22,211 bases of DNA from a virus, in the IMG/VR virus record IMGVR_UViG_3300002460_000088, positions 356 through 22,566 of that record. One strand, written 5' to 3'. Below are positions 6,647 to 13,146 of this stretch, piece by piece; positions within the stretch are counted from its first letter, which is position 1; every line of letters begins with the position of its first letter. The translations under genes were made by a program, and so were the position numbers. The notes beneath the pieces are model-generated. The model did not search any database, was not told the origin of the DNA, and saw nothing but the letters and a program-made list of their open reading frames with translations.

Positions 6647-6861
6647 TGTTAATTCCTAACTATAATGATGCCGCTTGCTTGATTGATCGGCTTACAGTGG
6701 AGGGGGTGAAGTCGGCTCAGTTCGCTTTCGCCGAGGAAACCACTAAAGTGTCGTTCCAACAAAAGTTTTATCGTCAAGTGTTAGCCTCTAAATTGGAAGA
6801 AAAAATAAAGGAGTGGAAGAGTGGTTACAGGCCCTCCCTTGAGTACCGCACGTTTAGGTGA
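6646..6861 (+). CDS. Small helical protein, DUF4254-like pattern
   Basis: 71 residues starting in a TAATG overlap with the previous stop. The core ACLIDRLTVEGVKSAQFAF with a charged helical tail (SKLEEKIKEWKSGY) resembles small helical proteins found beside phage and bacterial glycosyltransferases, whose hallmark is an I-D-(R/K)-L-(T/S) segment followed by an acidic/basic helix pair. The DUF4254 link is a recollection of that pattern, not a search result. The next gene appears to be a distant relative. Function unknown. Confidence 0.45.
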   Translation: MLIPNYNDAACLIDRLTVEGVKSAQFAFAEETTKVSFQQKFYRQVLASKLEEKIKEWKSGYRPSLEYRTFR

Positions 6862-7069
6862 CGTGATCTTCGATCTAGCCGAAGCTAACGCCTTGGTGGG
6901 GTTATGGGATAACCTACGGCACGATCTTTGTAAAAAACCTTATCATGAACTTACGGAAAAAGAAAAAAATAAACTATATGAATCAGAAAAGAATAGCCGG
7001 TTTAATGTTGAGAAAAGAGCGAGATGCCGTTCTGAAATCAATCAACTTTTGGAGAAACTTTTTGGGTAA
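6821..7069 (+). CDS. Small helical protein, possible paralogue of its neighbour
   Basis: 82 residues from GTG at 6821, chosen because AAGGAG (6808-6813) sits 7 bp upstream; it overlaps the previous gene by 41 bp. The N-terminus STARLGDVIFDLAEANALVG resembles the I-D-R-L region of the protein before it, followed by charged helices (ELTEKEKNKLYESEKNSRF; CRSEINQLLEKLF). The DUF4254-like assignment is tentative. Two such proteins in tandem suggest a pair acting together with the surrounding glycosyltransferases. Confidence 0.5.
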   Translation: MVTGPPLSTARLGDVIFDLAEANALVGLWDNLRHDLCKKPYHELTEKEKNKLYESEKNSRFNVEKRARCRSEINQLLEKLFG

Positions 7070-7229
7070 ACGAGGGAGGCCAAAATTACCAGATGATAGG
7101 CATGTCCCGAAGATCATTTTATTTTCAAAGGCTGAGTTTGATTATATTAAAAAAGCCGCCAGTAATCACGGGTTCGTCAGTTTATCCGCTTATATTAGGG
7201 ATGTGCTGATGGGTCGGATACGGATATGA
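7062..7229 (+). CDS. Ribbon-helix-helix (CopG/Arc-type) protein, 55 aa
   Basis: The TTG at 7062 is chosen because GGAGA (7051-7055) sits at ideal distance and it overlaps the upstream stop by 8 bp, a spacing common here; longer in-frame ATG starts (6945, 7005) lack ribosome sites. The 55 residues start with a basic KRGRPKLPDD arm, then KIILFSKAEFDYIKKAA (beta-strand and helix A) and FVSLSAYIRDVLMGRI (helix B), the classic RHH layout of DNA-binding dimers. It could autoregulate the operon, perhaps through the palindrome at 4816. Its position in the middle of a biosynthetic operon is unusual. Confidence 0.6.
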   Translation: MGKRGRPKLPDDRHVPKIILFSKAEFDYIKKAASNHGFVSLSAYIRDVLMGRIRI

Positions 7230-8542
7230 ACGCTGGTATAGTTATCCAATGTCGTTACGACTCAGCCCGCCTCCCTGGCAAGATACTTAAATACATTGAT
7301 AAATACAATAAAAAGACCTGTTTAGAATATCTCATTGAGCGTTGTGGCGCAACAAAATACAACGTCATAATCGCCACGTCAGACAGAACCGTGGATGATC
7401 CTATAAGCGATGAGGTCGAAAAATTAAAAAGTAAGTATAAATGGCTTATTGGTTGTTACCGGGGCGAGTACCGCAACGTCGCCAAAAGGCTTTACATGGC
7501 TTCAGCAAAATATGATTGGGATACTATCATCAGGGTGACTGGTGATGATGTCTTTGTTGATCCTGATTTGATTAATTCTTTAGCCAAAGAAAAAGACTGT
7601 GATTATGCTTATTACCCGAATTTAATCCGAGGTGTTGACAGCGATTTAATCCGAGTCTCAGCTTTGGAAAGACTCATTCTCGAATACCCATCAGCAAACG
7701 AGCACTTGGACCATTTTTTTAGAGGCGGGGACTATAAAGTAAAAGGGGTAGAAACTCTTGGTAGTTTTCAGAAAAATATATCGTTATCCATAGATTATCC
7801 CATGGATTTAAAACTATGTCGGATTATTTTTGAAAATTTATATAATTACAATCCAGTGTTCAATACTTTTGATATACTTTTGTTTTTAACTAGAAATAAC
7901 GGTCTTTTGGATTTGAATCGAAAACCACGGGTGGGGGTCTATTTGGTATATAAGGATTACCCCTATTTTATAAAAGACAGCCTGCTCTCTCTCCAAGCTC
8001 AGACGGTTCAAACGGAGGTTGTTATATTGGATTATGGTTCGACTCTGGAAAATTATGGTTTACTCTGTTCACTGGCTGATAATTTTTCTGTAGTGAGAAA
8101 AGAATTGCCATCGTTTTTAGCTGCGGTTGAAGAGGCCCAGACCATGATCCATGGGGATTATGTCTTGCGCCTCGACGCTGATGATGTGCTGCGGCCAAGG
8201 CTTATTGAATTTATGGTTAAATATTTAGACGCAAACCCTCAATATTCGGCCGTAAGGTCGGGTTATTTTGTTAACGGGTCTACCGTTTTGGCTAAAAACA
8301 ATAATCTTTCTTGTCAAATGCTGGTTCGTCGTAAAGTCCTTGATTTTTTACGCTATTATGACGGCCAAAGTTATCGGGATGGAGTGACGTTCGAGGAAAC
8401 TTGCAAGAAATATGGTTTTAAAATTGGTGAAACGAATGAGATCCTTTTTCATCACAGAATACACGAAGGGAGCCTAACGCATGACAAACCTGATCTTGCT
8501 GAAACGGACGCCAGCATCCGCTCATTTGTATCTAACTCATGA
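7226..8542 (+). CDS. SpsF-like cytidylyltransferase fused to family-2 glycosyltransferase
   Basis: 438 residues, ATGA-coupled to the gene before it. Residues 1-~220 are a CMP-sugar-synthetase-type domain of the SpsF group: IVIQCRYDSARLPGKILKYI (nucleotide loop), IIATSDRTVDDPISDEVEKL, and TIIRVTGDDVFVDPDLI. Residues ~228-435 are a GT-A/GT2-like domain: PRVGVYLVYKDYPYFIKDSL, then VVILDYGST, and the DxD-type motif YVLRLDADDVLRPRLIEFM, with later HHRIHEGSLTHD. The fusion would make a nucleotide-activated sugar and transfer a sugar in one polypeptide. The second half lacks some canonical GT2 signatures at its start, so its donor is uncertain. Confidence 0.75.
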   Translation: MNAGIVIQCRYDSARLPGKILKYIDKYNKKTCLEYLIERCGATKYNVIIATSDRTVDDPISDEVEKLKSKYKWLIGCYRGEYRNVAKRLYMASAKYDWDTIIRVTGDDVFVDPDLINSLAKEKDCDYAYYPNLIRGVDSDLIRVSALERLILEYPSANEHLDHFFRGGDYKVKGVETLGSFQKNISLSIDYPMDLKLCRIIFENLYNYNPVFNTFDILLFLTRNNGLLDLNRKPRVGVYLVYKDYPYFIKDSLLSLQAQTVQTEVVILDYGSTLENYGLLCSLADNFSVVRKELPSFLAAVEEAQTMIHGDYVLRLDADDVLRPRLIEFMVKYLDANPQYSAVRSGYFVNGSTVLAKNNNLSCQMLVRRKVLDFLRYYDGQSYRDGVTFEETCKKYGFKIGETNEILFHHRIHEGSLTHDKPDLAETDASIRSFVSNS

Positions 8543-8888
8543 AAGCTACTTTGCGCTTGCCGCTAGAAATTCAATCAAAACGAACCAGCAACTTCTACTG
8601 GATTTTGAGGATGTGTTTACGGCTTTTGACGACTGGAAACCACAAAATGAGATTGAGAAAGAGGATATGATTACGGTTTGTGCGTCGTATGTGAATGAAG
8701 TCAGAGTCCGGATTTGGGACAGCCCAAACTTCCAAAACGTAGTTGAGTTAGCTGATTTATTGAAAAAGAAACTTAAAACAGTTCAGGCGATGTATGCCGT
8801 AACCAGCTTATTACGGCTGTTTGTTATCGCTCTAAAAGAAATAGAGAAGAGAGGAGCAACCCGGAAATGGCTCAAGCATTATCTGTAA
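8481..8888 (+). CDS. Hypothetical helical protein
   Basis: 135 residues, family not recognised. The start lies 62 bp inside the preceding gene; AAGGGA (8466-8471) is suitably placed and there is no later ATG before the protein core. The sequence looks helical: QLLLDFEDVFTAFDDWKPQN, then VVELADLLKKKLKTVQAMYA, and a hydrophobic stretch SLLRLFVIALKEIEKRG near the C-terminus. There are no catalytic motifs. It overlaps the next tiny membrane gene. Confidence 0.5.
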   Translation: MTNLILLKRTPASAHLYLTHESYFALAARNSIKTNQQLLLDFEDVFTAFDDWKPQNEIEKEDMITVCASYVNEVRVRIWDSPNFQNVVELADLLKKKLKTVQAMYAVTSLLRLFVIALKEIEKRGATRKWLKHYL

Positions 8889-8974
8889 TTGACTCTTTGT
8901 CGGTTTTCCAAGTCCTTGTTCCCGTGATTGTTTTTATGGTTATATTCGCTATTGCGATCCATAAAATAAAATGA
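8867..8974 (+). CDS. 35-aa single-TM protein
   Basis: Residues: a short N-terminus (MAQALSVIDSLS), one membrane helix (FQVLVPVIVFMVIFAIAI) and a basic end (HKIK). GAGGAG (8851-8856) serves as ribosome site, and the stop overlaps the next ATG as ATGA (8971-8974). Too small to recognise, but coupling and hydrophobicity match the tiny genes at 5214 and 11046. Confidence 0.6.
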   Translation: MAQALSVIDSLSVFQVLVPVIVFMVIFAIAIHKIK

Positions 8975-9576
8975 ATCTCGGATACCAGTTAGACGCCGAC
9001 GACCCTGACTTTGAGCGGTTAATCCACCTCATGGTTGGGCTGGGTTATGATTGTGTGGAGGTCTCAACTTCCAATCCAGTAAATTCTTTTAGCCATATCT
9101 GTCATGCGTCTGACATCATTAAAATAGCGGCACTTGGAACAGGGAGTTATTTTAGAAAACATGGCGATCATGATTTTTATAACAAGATGCTTCCCAAATA
9201 TATCACGATTTGCGATTTTGTGGACTGCCCGCTTATTTTCGGGGAAGCTTTAAGATTCCCGCTGATACTCAAACAACCAAAAGGAATTGATGTTTATTTA
9301 GAGTCTGGAATCGTTGAGAATTTTGAGAAAATAAAATCTGAATATATCTGGGCAAAAACACTATATGATACTTTTCATCAAAAAGGTGTAATCCCTGCTG
9401 ACGCCGAGTATGTTCAGATTTCGTCTTCAAAACGTGGCTTACCCTATAGTGAGCATCACGATTTTATTAAATCATACGAAGGGATTTTGGTTGGTGAAAT
9501 ATTCAATGAGCCAAATTTATCAGAAATGGAAAAAATTATTGAATTCAAAAAGATTGTGGATAATGCTAAAAAATAA
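8971..9576 (+). CDS. Possible TIM-barrel sugar enzyme
   Basis: 201 residues, family not firmly recognised. The start (LGYQLDADDPDFERLIHLMV followed by GLGYDCVEVSTSNP) looks like the first beta-alpha units of a TIM barrel such as NeuB-type synthases or sugar isomerases. HASDIIKIAALGTG resembles a later barrel strand (compare the K-I-A/G-S-G strand of NeuB proteins), and ILVGEIFNEPNLSEMEKIIE closes the protein. It is shorter than those families (usually 270-350 residues). It sits directly before the IolB-like and DAHPS-like genes, so a role in the same sugar pathway is inferred. Confidence 0.5.
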   Translation: MNLGYQLDADDPDFERLIHLMVGLGYDCVEVSTSNPVNSFSHICHASDIIKIAALGTGSYFRKHGDHDFYNKMLPKYITICDFVDCPLIFGEALRFPLILKQPKGIDVYLESGIVENFEKIKSEYIWAKTLYDTFHQKGVIPADAEYVQISSSKRGLPYSEHHDFIKSYEGILVGEIFNEPNLSEMEKIIEFKKIVDNAKK

Positions 9577-10246
9577 CATCGAGATCAAAAATATCTCTAA
9601 CCCAGGTCTAAAAATAAAGCCCAGGCGTTTGCTCAGCTCGACACATGAGATGGTTATCGTGCCGGTTCGTGGCAAAACAGAAGTCAAAACCGCCTCGGGT
9701 TTGCTGTTTATGTTGCGGCGGAATATATTAACAGAGGGGTCTGACGCTCTTTTCTTACCTATTTCGACTGATTTTGTTTTAAACATTTATCCCTTAGCGG
9801 AAGTAGCTATCGTTTTTGGTCGGACAGATAAAAAAAGCGAGATAAAGGTTATAAAACTATCTGAATCAACTTCTGTTGGAAAAGGTAATTATAGTCGCTC
9901 GGTGCGAATGATCTGCGGATCGGATGGACCAACAGATAGGCTGATTGTGGGTGAAACCATGAGCCCAGCAGGTAACTGGTCAAGCTGGCCCCCTCACCGT
10001 CATGACAATGAGACGGTGGACGAATCAGACCATGAAGAAGTGTACCTGTTTTACACCAAAAGCTGGGGGTTGATGCGTATCTACGACGGCAACGCTCAGC
10101 GTTTTGAGGCGGTTTATGACGGCAAGAAAGTGCGGATTGAGAAGGGCTACCACCCCGTTGTTGCCTCGCCTTTTTCTGATCTTTATTATTTATTTGCTCT
10201 GTATGGTAATCATAAAAATCTCAAACAGAAATTTTCTGAGATATGA
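9563..10246 (+). CDS. IolB/KduI-family isomerase (5-deoxy-glucuronate isomerase-like)
   Basis: 227 residues from the ATG at 9563 (14-bp overlap with the previous gene), somewhat shorter than typical IolB (about 270). The two-cupin signature is clear: GNWSSWPPHRHD (residues 138-148), HEEVYLFY (157-164), RIYDGNAQRFEAVYDGKKV, and KGYHPVVASPFSDLYYLFAL (194-213). H145, H147, E158/E159 and H197 are the likely metal ligands. IolB converts 5-deoxy-D-glucuronate to 5-dehydro-2-deoxy-D-gluconate in inositol catabolism; KduI acts on a related keto-uronate. No other inositol genes are here. Between a barrel-like protein and a DAHPS-like synthase it more likely isomerises a sugar acid or aldose precursor for glycan synthesis. 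Confidence 0.85.
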   Translation: MLKNNIEIKNISNPGLKIKPRRLLSSTHEMVIVPVRGKTEVKTASGLLFMLRRNILTEGSDALFLPISTDFVLNIYPLAEVAIVFGRTDKKSEIKVIKLSESTSVGKGNYSRSVRMICGSDGPTDRLIVGETMSPAGNWSSWPPHRHDNETVDESDHEEVYLFYTKSWGLMRIYDGNAQRFEAVYDGKKVRIEKGYHPVVASPFSDLYYLFALYGNHKNLKQKFSEI

Positions 10247-11049
10247 AAGAAATCACTAAAAAAGATCTAGCCGAGAATTTAAAACGTTGTGTAGCCTACG
10301 ACGGGAGTTGGTTTGATCGTTCCAAACCCTGGATCGCCGCCGGCCCCTGCGTGGTTGAATCCGAGGAAATGATTGATAAGATAGGGAAAGCGGTCATAAC
10401 GCTTGGAGCTACTGCTGTTCGTGGGGGATGTTTCAAGCCGTTAACCTTCCCAGATAAAAATATGACCAGGGCTGTGATTATCAACCGATTAAATTGGCTT
10501 AGAAAGCTAGCTTTTCCTGTTGTCACAGAAATCGGTCAATCGGTTGATATTAAGTTAATGGACAGGGTTGCGGTAGTCCAGATCGGCTATCGGCATATGT
10601 TCAACACTGATTTTATAGCGACGAATTTCCGTGAAAAAACTATACTAATTAAACGCCATCCTGGGGCTTCGCTGCGAGATCTGGCTGGCGTCTGCGAACA
10701 TTATCTTTCGAAATGGGTTAGAAAGATCATGGTCTGCGAGCGTGGCATCGTCGCCCCACACACCCATAACCCTAATGCTAGAGCGTTACCGGATATAACC
10801 GCTATCGCTTATTGGAAACGCTGGTTCCCACAGATCCCAATCATCTTTGATCCCTCGCATTCCACATTTAATCGAGACATTGTTATTGATATGGCCTTGG
10901 CCGCTATCGCCGCTGGTGCCGATGGGTTACTTGTTGATGTTCACCACCGGCGTACAGAGCCAGAAGTTGACCCGTTAAACGCTCTGGATTATTTTGAGTT
11001 TGAGTTATTGATGCAAAAAATTAATAAACTTTGGTCGGCGATACGATGA
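10243..11049 (+). CDS. DAHP/KDO8P synthase-family aldol synthase with altered aldose site
   Basis: 268 residues, ATGA-coupled to the IolB-like gene. It covers the core barrel of the type I-beta DAHPS/KDO8PS family: AAGPCVVES (32-40, with C36), VRGGCFKPLTFP (59-70), VVTEIGQ, QIGYRHMFN (113-121), ILIKRHPG (134-141), CERGI (165-169), DPSHST (203-208) and GADGLLVDVH (225-234). PEP contacts (K65, R117, K137, R167) appear kept. Two changes stand out: K-P-R-T of DAHPS is K-P-L-T here, removing the Arg that grips the erythrose-4-phosphate phosphate, and the metal-ligand Glu of I-E-V-H is Asp (D232). The usual KDO8PS A-N-R-S motif is also absent. It should condense PEP with a different aldose. Confidence 0.85.
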   Translation: MKEITKKDLAENLKRCVAYDGSWFDRSKPWIAAGPCVVESEEMIDKIGKAVITLGATAVRGGCFKPLTFPDKNMTRAVIINRLNWLRKLAFPVVTEIGQSVDIKLMDRVAVVQIGYRHMFNTDFIATNFREKTILIKRHPGASLRDLAGVCEHYLSKWVRKIMVCERGIVAPHTHNPNARALPDITAIAYWKRWFPQIPIIFDPSHSTFNRDIVIDMALAAIAAGADGLLVDVHHRRTEPEVDPLNALDYFEFELLMQKINKLWSAIR

Positions 11050-11204
11050 TTAAGGTGTTGGTTTATCTGCTTGTTTTGATTGTTTTTTTGGTGGGGGTTA
11101 AACTAAGCGAGGAATCTGACGGCGTACAAAACGCCTTTGTAATACTGGCCCTATTATGGCTTATTGCCGGGCTTTTAAAAGTCTTGAGCTGGATTGTATT
11201 TTGA
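11046..11204 (+). CDS. 52-aa two-TM protein
   Basis: ATGA overlap with the synthase stop (11046-11049). Residues ~3-18 (KVLVYLLVLIVFLVGV) and ~31-50 (FVILALLWLIAGLLKVLSWI) are hydrophobic helices joined by an acidic loop (SEESDG), so it is a small hairpin membrane protein. Function unknown. It is the third tiny membrane protein placed just before an enzyme gene in this operon. Confidence 0.65.
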   Translation: MIKVLVYLLVLIVFLVGVKLSEESDGVQNAFVILALLWLIAGLLKVLSWIVF

Positions 11205-11986
11205 GCGAATTCGCTTATAAGTACAAGTATGCCGTGATTATCCTAGCCCGAGGCGGGAGCAAGGAACTCCCACGTAAAAACCTGGCTCTTTTAGCTGGCA
11301 AACCGTTGTTGCAATGGGCTATTGATGACGCCAAGATGGCTGGTTTGAAAAAGATTTATGTGTCTACAGATGACGACGAGATCGCTTCTTTCGCAAAGTC
11401 TTGCGGGAGCAAGGTGATTAGAAGGCTCCCTCGCGAGGCTAATGATACTGCCACGACAGAGGATAGTATAAGGGTCACGGTTGATAGAATTGAGGGGATT
11501 AAAGGCTCACCGGATTACAAGTGGGATGAAATTGTGGAAGAGTTCACCATTGAAAATGAGTTATTGACTAATGAACTCATGACTTCGCCATATGATGGTT
11601 ACGTATTTTTGCAATGCACGGACCTTTTCCGAACCGAACAGATCATTGAGAGATGTATTCAGCATTTTGAATTAGACCCATACGTTGATTCCGTATTCGC
11701 GGTTAAACCGGTGTTCAAAAACTATTGGAGAGCCAAGGAGGAAGGTGCAATAAGTTCTCACAAGAGGCTTGCGTCAGACATCCCTTATGGGCCCAGGCAA
11801 ACCAGAGAACCTCTTTTTGAAGAATATACTGGTTTGTGTCTAGTTAGTAAGCCTTGGGTGTTTAAGCAAAGGCAACGGGTTGGGCACACTGTTGGGGTGG
11901 AGGTGGTTAAAAATAAATGTTTTGACATCCATAATCAGGATGACCTGGAAGAAGCGGAGAGGTGGTGGAGTAAAAATGGCAATTGA
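11201..11986 (+). CDS. CMP-sugar synthetase (NeuA/KdsB-like)
   Basis: About 261 residues. The nucleotide-binding loop ILARGGSKELPRKN stands at the N-terminus, followed by LLAGKPLLQWAIDDAK, YVSTDDDEIASFAKSCG, VFLQCTDLFRTEQII (family norm is L-Q-P-T-S-P-L-R), RQTREPLFEEYTGLCL and DIHNQDDLEEAERWW at the end. The enzyme activates a sugar acid with CTP, releasing pyrophosphate. I place the start at TTG 11201, which overlaps the previous stop; an in-frame ATG at 11156 would add 15 residues unlike the family and overlap the small membrane gene by 49 bp. With the synthase two genes upstream it makes a coherent make-then-activate pair. The changed L-Q-x-T-x-x-x-R loop suggests an unusual substrate. 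Confidence 0.8.
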   Translation: MSEFAYKYKYAVIILARGGSKELPRKNLALLAGKPLLQWAIDDAKMAGLKKIYVSTDDDEIASFAKSCGSKVIRRLPREANDTATTEDSIRVTVDRIEGIKGSPDYKWDEIVEEFTIENELLTNELMTSPYDGYVFLQCTDLFRTEQIIERCIQHFELDPYVDSVFAVKPVFKNYWRAKEEGAISSHKRLASDIPYGPRQTREPLFEEYTGLCLVSKPWVFKQRQRVGHTVGVEVVKNKCFDIHNQDDLEEAERWWSKNGN

Positions 11987-12602
11987 CATGACTCCAGATG
12001 AGTTGTTTTATTTCAATGATATATTGCAAAAGGGGATATATTTAAAAGAGAATGAAAAAAAATTATATCCGATTGAATTTCACCAATATATTGGCGGCTG
12101 GAATATTTACCAGCATCCTTTGCAGTTTGCGAAATTTTGCTCGTTTATGTCTGAGATTTTCATTAAATCATATGTTGAAATTGGTATCAAAATGGCCGGG
12201 ACATTTCGTTATATATCACAAGTGTTAAGAAGCAGAAATAACCAAAATTTAAAATGTTTTGGTATCGATATAAATATTCCTTTTTCTATAAGAGAGATTT
12301 TTGCAAACACCAATTCAAAATTAATTGAGCTTGATAGTCGCAAAGCTGGCGGATGCGTACCAGAAAATATTGGACTGGTCTTTATCGATGGGTCGCATAC
12401 TTATGAGTCCGTAAAATCAGATTGGGATATTTATGGCAAACGCTCTGAATGGGCTGCTTTCCATGATATAGTTAACCCTATGACACCAGGAGTGGTCCAA
12501 TTCTGGAACGAAATAAAACAGGATTATCTCTTTACTGAATTTATTGAGCAGTTCCCAGAGCATGAGCCCACGATGGGGATAGGGTTGTTGAAAATTGCTT
12601 GA
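11976..12602 (+). CDS. Class I SAM methyltransferase (Methyltransf_24-like)
   Basis: 208 residues from ATG 11976, with GGAG 5 bp upstream and an 11-bp overlap with the CMP-sugar synthetase. The motif I region SYVEIGIKMAGTFRYISQVL (a degenerate E-x-G-x-x-x-G) is followed by FGIDINIPFSIREIF, then VFIDGSHTYESVKSDWDIYG and AAFHDIV, the Asp/His arrangement of metal-dependent O-methyltransferase relatives that act on sugars or hydroxylated substrates. It probably methylates the glycan made here. Substrate unknown; similar in build to the next gene. Confidence 0.75.
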   Translation: MAIDMTPDELFYFNDILQKGIYLKENEKKLYPIEFHQYIGGWNIYQHPLQFAKFCSFMSEIFIKSYVEIGIKMAGTFRYISQVLRSRNNQNLKCFGIDINIPFSIREIFANTNSKLIELDSRKAGGCVPENIGLVFIDGSHTYESVKSDWDIYGKRSEWAAFHDIVNPMTPGVVQFWNEIKQDYLFTEFIEQFPEHEPTMGIGLLKIA

Positions 12603-13146
12603 AGTTATTGAGAAGATAAAACAGGGTCAGATGTTCGCCAAGAACGACCGTTGGGGTATGCTGGAATTTGCCTTGTCGCTGGTTAAAATTCCAGGGAATT
12701 ATATCGAGCTGGGAGTGTATAAAGGCGAGAGCCTAACCTGGATTGCTGAACGGATATTCCCTAATTTGGTTTGGGGGTTTGATTGGTATAAGGGTTTGCC
12801 TGAAGATTTGAAAGATAGTTGTCCCCAAGGGATGTTTTCACTTAACTACATCCCCAGTTTTCGGGCCCACAATATCCGTACCATTTCTGGTCCGATTGAG
12901 AAGACGACTCGTGAAATCTCTTTCCTCGATCCGATAATCTTTATCCACGTCGACTGTGACCTGTATAGCCCAACCAAAGCGGCTCTGGAACAACTTGAGT
13001 TAGGCAAAGGTGTTGTGATTATGTTTGACGAGCTGTACGGCTCAGAAGCCTACGATAAAAACGAGCTAAAAGCTTTGTCTGAATTTGATAAAGAATGGGA
13101 GCCAATGGCTTACTCAGACTCAAAAGCCGTGATTCGGTTAACATGA
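12595..13146 (+). CDS. TylF-like O-methyltransferase
   Basis: 183 residues. A TTG at 12595 overlaps the preceding stop by 8 bp and follows AGGG; an in-frame ATG at 12631 is an alternative. Motifs: NYIELGVYKGESLTWIAERI (motif I, E-x-G-x-x-x-G), WGFDWYKGLPEDL, then IFIHVDCDLYSPTKAALEQL and GVVIMFDELYG. This is the macrocin-O-methyltransferase (TylF) pattern, a Mg-dependent group that methylates deoxysugar hydroxyls. It shares fold and order with the previous gene, so the two may methylate different hydroxyls of one sugar. Confidence 0.8.
   Translation: MLEVIEKIKQGQMFAKNDRWGMLEFALSLVKIPGNYIELGVYKGESLTWIAERIFPNLVWGFDWYKGLPEDLKDSCPQGMFSLNYIPSFRAHNIRTISGPIEKTTREISFLDPIIFIHVDCDLYSPTKAALEQLELGKGVVIMFDELYGSEAYDKNELKALSEFDKEWEPMAYSDSKAVIRLT

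Noticed and set aside
9500-9560. N-E-P motif in the protein at 8971 as a clan-A glycoside hydrolase acid/base site
   Set aside because: The motif is near the C-terminus of a 201-residue protein, far from where it lies in those hydrolases, and no nucleophile motif follows.
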